From positions 1 to 64,000 of the forward strand of contig NZ_MNBW01000004.1 in the NCBI RefSeq assembly GCF_001879715.1: a stretch of 64,000 nt of DNA. Reading direction: 5' to 3'. Source of the DNA: Nioella nitratireducens (lineage in GTDB: Bacteria; Pseudomonadota; Alphaproteobacteria; Rhodobacterales; Rhodobacteraceae). The translations under genes and the position numbers were made by a program. Shown piece after piece: positions 32,274-39,612 of this stretch (the stretch's first letter is position 1; the number at the start of each line of letters is the position of its first letter). A model generated the notes under the pieces. The model was not told the DNA's origin. It saw only the letters and a program-made list of their open reading frames with translations, and did no database searches.

Positions 32274-33353
32274 ATGGCAATCGACTGGAACCGGGAACGG
32301 CGCAACGCGTTTGTGCTGCTGGCGATGATCGCATGGCTGATCGGCGCGGCTCCCCACCTGATGGGCTGGGCCCTGTCCGGCACGCCCCCCGATCCGCTGG
32401 TCTGGAACATGACCCATTTCCACGTCAGCTATCAAGAGTTCGGCTTTCTGCGCCGGGGGCTGGTTGGATCGCTGGTGGCGCCGCTCTTTGCCTTGCTGCC
32501 CGATGGCGGGCTGGCCGAATATGCCGTGATGATCGGAATCGACGCCCTCGCCTGCCTTGGGCTGGCCATTGTCGCCTCGCGGCTGTTCCTGCCCTTGGGC
32601 GGCGCTGTGCCCGGCCAAAGGCTGTTTGCGGTGGCGCTGCTGATTTCGCCGGTGGGGATGATGCAGGCGGGGTTCGATCTGGCCCGGCTGGACCACCTGA
32701 ATTTCGCTCTGGTTGCCTTGGCCCTTTGGGCAGTGATGCGGGGGCGGTTTTGGCTGACCGCGCTCTGTGCAACCGCCGCGATGCTGATCCACGAGGCGGT
32801 GCTGTTTTACGGCATCCCGGTGCTGCTGGCCGTGACATGGATGCGCACCGGGTCGCTTCGCCCGGTTGCCCTTGTCGCCGGTCCGGTCCTGGCCGCCGCC
32901 GGGGCGTTGGTGCTGTGGGGCGGGACCGAGGTCGATCTGGCCACGGCCCTGCCACCCGAGGTCAACCTCGCCGCCTCGGTCTGGACGCGCGACCTGCTGG
33001 AACCGGCGCGCGGGTTTCCGCCGCTGCACTACGCGATTGCCGCCTACATGGCGCTTGTTCCGCTGCTATTGCTGTGGCGGCACTACCGGCTGAACGCGGT
33101 CGCGCCCGATCTGCTGTTGCTGGCGCCGGTGGCCGGGCTGGCGCTGTTTGTTCTCGGGGTCGACTATGGCCGCTGGTCGCAGACGATCCTGTTCGCGGTG
33201 CTGCTGGTGTTGGCCGCGGCCCCGGCGCTTGGCCGCCGGCGGGGTGCGGACCTTGCCCCCCTGCCCTTGCGGGTGGCAATCCTGCCATGGCTGGTGCCGC
33301 TTGGCCCCATTGGCATCGCGGTGCTTTATCCGTTCCTGCCGTGGATTGTCTGA
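32274..33353 (+). CDS. Multi-pass membrane protein of unknown function
   Basis: A 359-residue protein with roughly nine to ten hydrophobic segments, including LLAMIAWLIGAAPHLMGWAL, LFAVALLISPVGMMQAGF and YAIAAYMALVPLLLLW. A charged/aromatic loop after the first segment (WNMTHFHVSYQEFGFLRRGLVGS) and an LIHEAVLFYGIP motif are the most distinctive parts. The topology resembles GT-C-type polytopic proteins, but no catalytic motif can be assigned. It stands alone between soxT and the convergent iscR gene. A real gene with unknown role. Confidence 0.75.
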   Translation: MAIDWNRERRNAFVLLAMIAWLIGAAPHLMGWALSGTPPDPLVWNMTHFHVSYQEFGFLRRGLVGSLVAPLFALLPDGGLAEYAVMIGIDALACLGLAIVASRLFLPLGGAVPGQRLFAVALLISPVGMMQAGFDLARLDHLNFALVALALWAVMRGRFWLTALCATAAMLIHEAVLFYGIPVLLAVTWMRTGSLRPVALVAGPVLAAAGALVLWGGTEVDLATALPPEVNLAASVWTRDLLEPARGFPPLHYAIAAYMALVPLLLLWRHYRLNAVAPDLLLLAPVAGLALFVLGVDYGRWSQTILFAVLLVLAAAPALGRRRGADLAPLPLRVAILPWLVPLGPIGIAVLYPFLPWIV

Positions 33354-33357
33354 GGTC

Positions 33358-33819
33358 TCAGTCCTCGTCCACCACGTGCAACAACCCCGGAACCGCCGGA
33401 CAGGGCGTCAGTTCGTTTTGGACCACATCCGACAGCCGTGTCTGGTGCAGGAACACATAGACATGCGCCGACAACCCCTCCCACAGACGGTTGGTCATGC
33501 TTTGCGCGCGGCTGCCTGAAGCCCCGCCCGACGCGCCCGCCCCGGTGTGCAGCGCGCTGACGGTTTCATCCACAGCGCCCAAGACATCGGCCACCCGGAT
33601 CTCGGACGCCGGTCGCGCCAGCCGGTAACCGCCCCCCGGCCCGCGGACCGAGTCGACCAGCCCGGCCCGGCGCAGCTTGACGAAAAGCTGTTCCAGATAG
33701 GGCAGCGAAATGCTCTGCCGTTTGGAAATTTCCGCCAACGAGGTCAGTCCGCGGTCGGGTTGCAGGGCCAGATCGGCCAGCGCAACCATCGCATAGCGGC
33801 CCTTGGTGCTCAATTTCAT
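33358..33819 (-). CDS. iscR: Rrf2-family iron-sulfur regulator IscR (alphaproteobacterial type)
   Basis: A 153-residue Rrf2 regulator. The winged helix is MKLSTKGRYAMVALADLAL, SLAEISKRQSISLPYLEQLFVKLRRAGLV and RGPGGGYRLARP, very close to IscR. The three clustered cysteines that hold the cluster in enterobacterial IscR are missing. In their place is a Gly/Ser/Ala segment (LHTGAGASGGASGSRAQ), and only one cysteine remains (TPCPAVP, about C139), as reported for Rhodobacter sphaeroides IscR. No suf/isc gene follows within the window on this strand. Confidence 0.88.
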   Translation of the reverse strand: MKLSTKGRYAMVALADLALQPDRGLTSLAEISKRQSISLPYLEQLFVKLRRAGLVDSVRGPGGGYRLARPASEIRVADVLGAVDETVSALHTGAGASGGASGSRAQSMTNRLWEGLSAHVYVFLHQTRLSDVVQNELTPCPAVPGLLHVVDED

Positions 33820-34000
33820 CGGTTTTTGCCCTCTGCGTGGCCATCAGGCCCCTCTGAACGTTGACCTTTCGCGCAGGGACGCTTAACTGCGATCCACCTG
33901 CCTGTGCAAGAACCACAGGCCAACAAACCATTCTAGGGAGCGCCGCGCCCGGTCGTCAATGACGCCTGCCGCCCCTCTCAGGAAGAACGAAGGAGCCGCG

Positions 34001-34654
34001 ATGCCTGAGGTGATTTTTCCCGGACCGGAGGGCCGTCTCGAAGGCCGTTACCATCCGCAAAAGGCCAAAGACGCCCCCATCGCCATCATCCTTCATCCGC
34101 ACCCGCAATTCGGCGGGACGATGAACAACCGGGTGGTCTATAACCTGCACTACGCCTTCCACCAGATGGGCTTTACGGTGCTGCGCTTCAATTTTCGGGG
34201 CGTGGGCCGCAGCCAGGGCGAATACGATCAGGGTGTGGGCGAACTGAGCGATGCGGCCTCGGCGCTGGATTACCTGCAATCCATGAACCAGAACTCCAAG
34301 CATTGCTGGGTCGCCGGTTTCAGCTTTGGCGCATGGATCGGGATGCAGTTGCTTATGCGCCGACCCGAGATCACCGGGTTCATTTCTGTTTCGCCCCCCG
34401 CGAACATGTATGATTTCAGCTTCCTCGCGCCTTGCCCCGCCTCGGGTCTGGTCATCAACGGATCGGCCGACCGGGTGGCGAAACCTCAGGACACGCGCAT
34501 CCTGGTGGACAAGCTGCACGAACAGAAGGGCATCACCATAACCCACGAGGAGATGGAGGGTGCCGGGCATTTCTTCGAAGACCCCTACATGGAGCCGATG
34601 ATCGACTCGGTGCAGGGCTATGTGCGCCGCCGCCTCACCGAATCCACGCGCTGA
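34001..34654 (+). CDS. Alpha/beta-hydrolase, COG2945 type
   Basis: A 217-residue cytoplasmic hydrolase. The N-terminal HPHPQFGGTMNNRVV, the LRFNFRGVGRSQGEYDQGVGE segment and the nucleophile elbow AGFSFGAW (Ser) identify the COG2945 group, and the C-terminal catalytic His is in GAGHFFED. The ATG at 34001 has AAGGAG five bases before it. It is divergent from iscR, which is a common association in this bacterial family, but its substrate is unknown. Confidence 0.85.
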   Translation: MPEVIFPGPEGRLEGRYHPQKAKDAPIAIILHPHPQFGGTMNNRVVYNLHYAFHQMGFTVLRFNFRGVGRSQGEYDQGVGELSDAASALDYLQSMNQNSKHCWVAGFSFGAWIGMQLLMRRPEITGFISVSPPANMYDFSFLAPCPASGLVINGSADRVAKPQDTRILVDKLHEQKGITITHEEMEGAGHFFEDPYMEPMIDSVQGYVRRRLTESTR

Positions 34655-34663
34655 GGCCCCGGG

Positions 34664-34900
34664 ATGGACTTCGTCACAGAGCTTGCCGATGCTTTGGCCG
34701 AGGATGCACTGAAGGCCGAGGATGAGCTGGACGACGATCGCCTGATCGAACAACTCTCGACCACGATCGGCGCGGCCTCGATGACGTTGCAGGAGGCGTT
34801 CATGACCTCGGTGCGCATCCGCCGCGCCGAGAAGCGGGCGCGGATCTGGCTGTCCAACCGTATCGACAAGGCAAAGCAGGTGAAAGAGGCCGAGGGGTGA
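34664..34900 (+). CDS. Small conserved-looking cytosolic protein
   Basis: A 78-residue, strongly acidic then basic, probably all-helical protein. The first half is Asp/Glu rich (DALAEDALKAEDELDDDRLIEQL) and the second half Arg/Lys rich (RIRRAEKRARIWLSNRIDKAKQ). The start is nine bases after the hydrolase stop, with GAGG upstream, and the last codons overlap the GTG start of the HD-domain gene. No family or function recognised. Confidence 0.65.
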   Translation: MDFVTELADALAEDALKAEDELDDDRLIEQLSTTIGAASMTLQEAFMTSVRIRRAEKRARIWLSNRIDKAKQVKEAEG

Positions 34901-35475
34901 GCGCCCGACTCGACGCGCAGCTTGCCTTCCTGCTGGAAGCCGACCGGCTGAAACAGATCACCCGTGCCTCCTATCTCGCCGACCGCTCGCGCCATGAAAA
35001 CAGCGCCGAACACAGCTGGCACCTGACGCTCTTCGCGCTCGTTCTGGCCGATCAGGCCCCCGAGGGCGTGCAGATCGACCGGGTGATCCGAATGCTGATC
35101 CTGCATGATATCGTCGAGATAGACGCGGGCGACGCGCCTATTCACGGCGCGGTGGACACGGAGGCGATGGCGGCGCGCGAACAGGCGGCCGCCGACCGGC
35201 TGTTCGGTTTGCTGCCAGGGGATCAGACGGTGGAGTTCCGGGCGCTCTGGGAAGAGTTCGAGGCCGCCGAAAGCCCCGACGCCATCTTCGCCAAATCGCT
35301 GGACCGGTTCCAGCCGCCAGTGCTGAACCTGCATTCCGAGGGCGGCAGCTGGCCAGACTACGACGTGACCGAGGAACAGGTGCGCAGCCGCGTGGGCCCC
35401 AAGATCGCCCGCGGCGCGCCGGGGCTGTGGGACTGGCTCAGCCCGAAGCTGACCGCGTGGTTCGGCAAGGAATGA
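34897..35475 (+). CDS. HD-domain phosphohydrolase (YfbR/5'-deoxynucleotidase-like)
   Basis: A 192-residue metal-dependent HD protein. The HD motif is split in the usual way: SRHENSAEHSWHLTLFAL near residue 30-47, then MLILHDIVEIDAGD around 65-78, and an Asp in FAKSLDRFQPP. This pattern belongs to the YfbR/HDDC2 family of nucleoside 5'-monophosphatases. The start is GTG at 34897, overlapping the previous stop. Substrate preference cannot be read from sequence. Confidence 0.85.
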   Translation: MSARLDAQLAFLLEADRLKQITRASYLADRSRHENSAEHSWHLTLFALVLADQAPEGVQIDRVIRMLILHDIVEIDAGDAPIHGAVDTEAMAAREQAAADRLFGLLPGDQTVEFRALWEEFEAAESPDAIFAKSLDRFQPPVLNLHSEGGSWPDYDVTEEQVRSRVGPKIARGAPGLWDWLSPKLTAWFGKE

Positions 35476-35487
35476 CACCGGCAGACA

Positions 35488-35575
35488 GAAAATTCCCCCG
35501 AAGGAATTTTCCTGCCAAGGGAACAATCTTCGAGAAGATTTTTCCGGCTCCGGGGAAAGATTTTCGGGAAAACCG
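35488..35575. repeat. Cluster of inverted repeats between HD gene and icd
   Basis: The 214-bp gap contains GAAAATTCC-CCCGAA-GGAATTTTC (35488-35511; 9-bp arms) and AATCTTC-GA-GAAGATT followed by TTT (35525-35543), then related GAAA/TTTC stretches up to about 35575. The second hairpin with its T-run could terminate the upstream operon. The sequence family resembles that at 50551-50603. An imperfect palindrome GGTATACATTTGCATACC at 35601-35618 lies nearer icd and may be part of its promoter. Confidence 0.6.
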
Positions 35576-35689
35576 TTTCTGCGGCCCGCGCGGAAATTTC
35601 GGTATACATTTGCATACCTTTCTTCCCTTCTGCGCCGATTTCCGCTAGGTAGGCACTAGCACGATTCCCCCTGTTCCCCGAGGTTTCCG

Positions 35690-36904
35690 ATGACCAAGAT
35701 CAAAGTGGACAATCCCATCGTCGAGATGGACGGCGATGAAATGACCCGCATCATCTGGCATTTCATCAAGGACAAACTGATCCTGCCCTATCTGGACATC
35801 GACCTGCTCTATTACGATCTGGGGATCGAGGAACGCGACCGCACCGATGACCAGATCACGGTCGATGCCGCCGAAAAGACGCTGGAGGTCGGTTGCGCCG
35901 TCAAATGTGCCACCATCACCCCCGATGAGCAAAGGGTCGAGGAATTCGGCCTCAAGCGCATGTATCGCAGCCCCAATGGCACCATCCGCAACATCCTCGG
36001 CGGCGTGATCTTCCGCGAACCGATCATCTGCCGCAACGTGCCCCGCCTCGTTCCGGGCTGGACGCAGCCCATCGTCGTCGGCCGCCACGCCTATGGCGAC
36101 CAGTATCGCGCCACCGATTTCCGCTTTCCCGGCAAGGGCAAGATCACGATCAAGTTCGAGGGCGAGGACGGCGAGGTGATCGAACGCGAGGTGTTCGACG
36201 CGCCGGGCGCGGGCGTCACCATGGCGATGTACAACCTCGACGCGTCGATCATCGACTTCGCGCGCGCCTCGATGAATTACGCCCTCGGGCGCGGCTGGCC
36301 GCTCTACCTCTCGACCAAGAACACCATCCTCAAGGCCTATGACGGCCGCTTCAAGGACCTGTTCCAGCAGGTCTTTGAAGAGGAGTTCGAAACGAAGTTC
36401 AAGGACGCCGGGATCGAGTACCAGCACCGGCTGATCGACGACATGGTGGCCTGCGCGCTGAAATGGAACGGCGGGTTTGTCTGGGCGTGCAAGAACTACG
36501 ATGGCGACGTGCAGTCGGACACGGTGGCGCAAGGGTATGGCTCGCTCGGGTTGATGACCTCTCAATTGCTGACGCCCGATGGCAAGATCATGGAGGCCGA
36601 GGCGGCGCATGGCACCGTCACGCGGCACTATCGCCAGCATCAGGCCGGGCAACAGACCTCGACCAACTCGATCGCGTCCATCTTCGCGTGGACCGGGGCG
36701 CTCAAGCACCGCGCCAAGCTGGACGAGAACATCGCGTTGATGAGCTTTGCAACCACGCTGGAAAAGGTCATCGTGGAAACGGTTGAATCGGGCGTGATGA
36801 CCAAGGATCTTGCGCTGCTGGTTGGCCCCGATCAGGGCTGGCAGACGACCATGGGCTTCCTCGAAAAGATCGACGAGAATCTGAACAAGGCGCTCGCCGG
36901 ATGA
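35690..36904 (+). CDS. icd: NADP-dependent isocitrate dehydrogenase
   Basis: Converts isocitrate to 2-oxoglutarate and CO2 in the TCA cycle. The 404-residue protein is the eukaryote-like homodimeric type common in alphaproteobacteria. Features include [15 protein letters not shown] (13-27), the substrate loop [14 protein letters not shown], the metal-site [12 protein letters not shown] and the NADP segment [16 protein letters not shown]. The start has CCGAGG about seven bases upstream. A small membrane-protein gene overlaps its stop by ATGA. Confidence 0.96.
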   Translation: MTKIKVDNPIVEMDGDEMTRIIWHFIKDKLILPYLDIDLLYYDLGIEERDRTDDQITVDAAEKTLEVGCAVKCATITPDEQRVEEFGLKRMYRSPNGTIRNILGGVIFREPIICRNVPRLVPGWTQPIVVGRHAYGDQYRATDFRFPGKGKITIKFEGEDGEVIEREVFDAPGAGVTMAMYNLDASIIDFARASMNYALGRGWPLYLSTKNTILKAYDGRFKDLFQQVFEEEFETKFKDAGIEYQHRLIDDMVACALKWNGGFVWACKNYDGDVQSDTVAQGYGSLGLMTSQLLTPDGKIMEAEAAHGTVTRHYRQHQAGQQTSTNSIASIFAWTGALKHRAKLDENIALMSFATTLEKVIVETVESGVMTKDLALLVGPDQGWQTTMGFLEKIDENLNKALAG

Positions 36905-37167
36905 GCACGGCCCGCATCCTCATCTTCATCGCGGCGGGGCTGTCGGTCTCTCCGGGTCTGCTATGGCTGCGGATGCGCGTCTATTGGAACGACAACTGCG
37001 CCGATGGCCCCGCCGCGATCCCGGATTTCGACGCCGCCGATTGCGGGGATGCGGAAACGGTCCTGACCCTCTCGGCACTCGGGGCTGCCGCGCTTCTCAT
37101 GCCACTGGTGATCTTTCTGCTGCTTCGGCTCAGGTCGCTTCTGCGCCGCCCCGCCAATCCCCAATAG
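36901..37167 (+). CDS. Small two-helix membrane protein
   Basis: An 88-residue protein with two hydrophobic segments ([19 protein letters not shown] and [22 protein letters not shown]) flanking a loop with two cysteines (NDNCADG and ADCGDAE) that may form a disulfide on the periplasmic side. It is translationally coupled to icd through an ATGA overlap. No family recognised; it may simply be transcribed with icd. Confidence 0.6.
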   Translation: MSTARILIFIAAGLSVSPGLLWLRMRVYWNDNCADGPAAIPDFDAADCGDAETVLTLSALGAAALLMPLVIFLLLRLRSLLRRPANPQ

Positions 37168-37198
37168 GCATGGCGGCCCAGATCGGTAGGGTAAACCC

Positions 37199-38116
37199 AT
37201 GTTCTGGCGCGCTGTCCTTTTGCTTGTGCTTGTTACCGCGCTGTCGGTGGCCCTGACCCTCTGGTTTGGGGACGAAGTGCTGATCGCGCTTGGGCTGATC
37301 CTGCTGCAACTCAAGGTCATCGGACAAAAGATCGTCTCGATCGAACTGCCCGCCGTACTGGTCTGGCTCAAGACGCAATCCCGCCTGTTCCTGCGCATCG
37401 AACTGCTCAAGAAATGGCTGATGAGCAGCTTTGCACCGCTCATCATGGGCTCGGCCCTGCGCAACCGGCTGGAGGCGATCTTCGCCCGGTTCAAGGCCGC
37501 CGCGCAGGCGCGCTATCAGGCGATGATGGGCTGGTATTCCGGGCTGGAATGGTACGAGAAACTGGTCGCGGCGATGATCGTGGTCCTTGCCACGCTCAGC
37601 CTGTCGGTCAGTTCCATTGGCCTGTGGGTGATCCTGTTCTCGGTCAAGCTGCCCTTCATGATCGCCGCCGGTGTCGGGGCACTCTGGCGGATGCTGTGGA
37701 CAACGCTGGCCAAGTGGCTGTTCAAGGTCATCGCCTTCCTGCAACTGGGTTGGGCATGGAAATGGGTCCGCCGCCGCCTGCCCGAGAGCTACCTTGACCG
37801 CAAGCGCCGGTGGGATTTCCGGGTCGCGCGCGCCGTGGTGCGCCGCCGCCGGATGACCCTGCGCCAGTTGCACGACCAGAAGGACAGCCTGTCGATGCGG
37901 CTTTCCCTGATGGCGGCGTATTTCCGGCAAAAACGCCCCGAGTTCTCGGAGGTCGAGACCGACGAGCGGCGTCAGAGGGAGAGGTCGAAGATATCCAGCT
38001 TATCCCCCTCGAACCGCGCAACGGTGCCGGGGCAAAGCGGGGTCCAGTCGCCCTCGTCCATTTCCAGCGGTTCCGAGACGACCGCCCACCCCGACCGAGA
38101 GGCCGACCAACGGTAG
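37199..38116 (+). CDS. Membrane-anchored protein of unknown function with overlapping 3' end
   Basis: A 305-residue protein. Hydrophobic segments lie near residues 4-24, 28-45 and 121-160, separated by amphipathic helical stretches, followed by a very basic region (RKRRWDFRVARAVVRRRRMTLRQL). From about residue 258 onward it overlaps the convergent glutamine amidotransferase gene by 145 bp, and that tail is Ser/Gln rich and low in predicted structure. The ancestral stop may therefore have been lost. The start has AGGG upstream. Function unknown. Confidence 0.6.
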   Translation: MFWRAVLLLVLVTALSVALTLWFGDEVLIALGLILLQLKVIGQKIVSIELPAVLVWLKTQSRLFLRIELLKKWLMSSFAPLIMGSALRNRLEAIFARFKAAAQARYQAMMGWYSGLEWYEKLVAAMIVVLATLSLSVSSIGLWVILFSVKLPFMIAAGVGALWRMLWTTLAKWLFKVIAFLQLGWAWKWVRRRLPESYLDRKRRWDFRVARAVVRRRRMTLRQLHDQKDSLSMRLSLMAAYFRQKRPEFSEVETDERRQRERSKISSLSPSNRATVPGQSGVQSPSSISSGSETTAHPDREADQR

Positions 38117-38745
38117 TAGACCGTCGGAGCGATGTGGTCGGACGAGCCACGCGCCGCATAGAGCGCCTTGCCGTCACTGAAGGCCGCCGACAGGCGAAGG
38201 TGGGGGGCCAGGCCCTTGCTCCGCGACAGGCCCGACAGGTGCCCGCAGGCCCGGCTCAGCGCGGCAATCGGGTCTGTCTCCAACCCTTCGGCCAAGGCGA
38301 TCAGGAACAGCACCTCGCTATCCGTCGCCCCCTTGCGAAAACTATAAAGCGCGTCGGGCACCAGCATGTCGGCATGTTTGCGAAACCCCTCGAACCCGCC
38401 GACCTGTCCGTTGTGCATGAAGCTCCAGCGGCCCACGACGAAAGGGTGACAATTGTTGCGGCTGATGGCCGACCCGGTCGAAGCGCGCACATGTGCAAGG
38501 AACAGCCGCGAGCGCACCTGTTCGGCGAGCGAGCGCAGATTTGGATCGGACCACGCCGGGTAGACATCGCGGTAAAGCCCCGGTTCGGACCGCGCATCAT
38601 ACCAGGCGATACCAAAGCCATCGCCATTGGTTTCGGTCTTGGCCTCGGTCGCGTGCTGGCTTTGCGCGATCAGGGAATGGCCCGGGCGGCTGATCACTTC
38701 ATCGAGAAAGATCGGCGCCCCGATATAGGCGGCCCAACGGCACAT
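37972..38745 (-). CDS. Class II glutamine amidotransferase (YafJ-like)
   Basis: A 257-residue Ntn-type glutaminase domain. The catalytic Cys is residue 2 (MCRWAAYIG), exposed after Met removal. Other family features are ETNGDGFGIAWYD, FLAHVRASTGSAISRNNCHPF and WSFMHNGQVGGF. It lacks a synthetase domain and so belongs to the stand-alone YafJ/EgtC group of uncertain substrate. Its 3' end overlaps the convergent membrane-protein gene by 145 bp; of the two, this frame shows the clearer family conservation. Confidence 0.88.
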   Translation of the reverse strand: MCRWAAYIGAPIFLDEVISRPGHSLIAQSQHATEAKTETNGDGFGIAWYDARSEPGLYRDVYPAWSDPNLRSLAEQVRSRLFLAHVRASTGSAISRNNCHPFVVGRWSFMHNGQVGGFEGFRKHADMLVPDALYSFRKGATDSEVLFLIALAEGLETDPIAALSRACGHLSGLSRSKGLAPHLRLSAAFSDGKALYAARGSSDHIAPTVYYRWSASRSGWAVVSEPLEMDEGDWTPLCPGTVARFEGDKLDIFDLSL

Positions 38746-38807
38746 GCGGCTCTCCTGCTGGCGGTCTGGCCTGCTCTAACGTGGAATTCGGGGGCGGGGA
38801 AGCGGGC

Positions 38808-39014
38808 TTATTGTCCGCGATGATGGGTGCGCTGATACAGCCGGGCCGTGATACGGCTGGCGGTCTTTTCAAACAGGAACGGCAGCAATGCGTGAACGGC
38901 AGCGGCGCAGGCCGCAAGGAAGAGCCAGCCGGAAAAGCGCGCGGCAAAGGCGGCGTGTTCCAGATAGGTTTCATCGACGCTTTGCGGGTGATCGGTGAAA
39001 AGGCGGGCGATCAT
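38808..39014 (-). CDS. DUF6356-like small membrane protein
   Basis: A 68-residue protein with N-terminal HPQSVDETYLEHAAFAARFSG, the pattern of a small alphaproteobacterial family, and one hydrophobic helix (WLFLAACAAAVHALLPFLF) before a basic tail. The ATG at 39014 has AGGAG six bases upstream. It stands alone between the amidotransferase gene and the Lrp regulator. Function unknown. Confidence 0.7.
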   Translation of the reverse strand: MIARLFTDHPQSVDETYLEHAAFAARFSGWLFLAACAAAVHALLPFLFEKTASRITARLYQRTHHRGQ

Positions 39015-39134
39015 GGCGGTCTCCTGTTGGTCTGTCTCGCCGGGACAATGTGCCGAAAGGCGGGCCAATACCCATCCCAAATGTCACGCATTTTTCCGCT
39101 TTTCTTGGGACGTTTTCTCGCTCATTCTGCCTAA

Positions 39135-39593
39135 ATGGAAAACCTGGACACATATGACCGCAAGATCCTGACCGCCTTGCAGCACGACGCCACCCTGTCG
39201 CTCGATACTTTGGCCGATCTGGCGGCGCTGTCGCGCAACGCGGTCTGGCGGCGGGTAAAGGCCCTGGAAGATCGCGGCGTTCTCAAGGCGCGGGTCGCCC
39301 TGCTCGATCCGGCATCGCTCGGGCTGGGGCTGTCGGTGTTCATGCTGATCCGAGCGGGTGCGCACAGCCCCGACTGGTCGACCCGGTTTTCGCGGGCAAC
39401 GCGGGACATGCCCGAGATCCTCGCCGCCTACCGGATGACCGGCGATCTGGATTATCTTCTGCACGCGCGGGTCGCGGATATGGCCGATTATGACCGGCTC
39501 TATCAGCGCCTGACCGCGAAGGTAGAGATTGCCGATGTTTCGGCCAGTTTCGTGATGGAAGAGATCAAGGAGACCACGGCGCTGCCGCTGTGA
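39135..39593 (+). CDS. Lrp/AsnC-family transcriptional regulator
   Basis: A 152-residue regulator. An N-terminal HTH (LDTYDRKILTALQHDATLSLDTLADLAALSRNAVWRRVKALEDRGVL, read in two parts) precedes the RAM ligand domain with VFMLIRAG, YRMTGDLDYLLHARVADMADYDRLYQRL and a terminal SFVMEEIKETTALPL typical of Lrp proteins. No strong ribosome site precedes the ATG at 39135. No obvious target lies next to it; the ABC exporter gene is convergent. Confidence 0.9.
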   Translation: MENLDTYDRKILTALQHDATLSLDTLADLAALSRNAVWRRVKALEDRGVLKARVALLDPASLGLGLSVFMLIRAGAHSPDWSTRFSRATRDMPEILAAYRMTGDLDYLLHARVADMADYDRLYQRLTAKVEIADVSASFVMEEIKETTALPL

Positions 39594-39612
39594 TCCCCTT
39601 TGGTTTCGTGGC

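Noticed and set aside
35601-35618. GGTATACATTTGCATACC upstream of icd as another UxuR-type operator
   Set aside because: The central half does not match GGTATACC symmetry, and icd is not a uronate gene. It is kept only as a possible promoter element.
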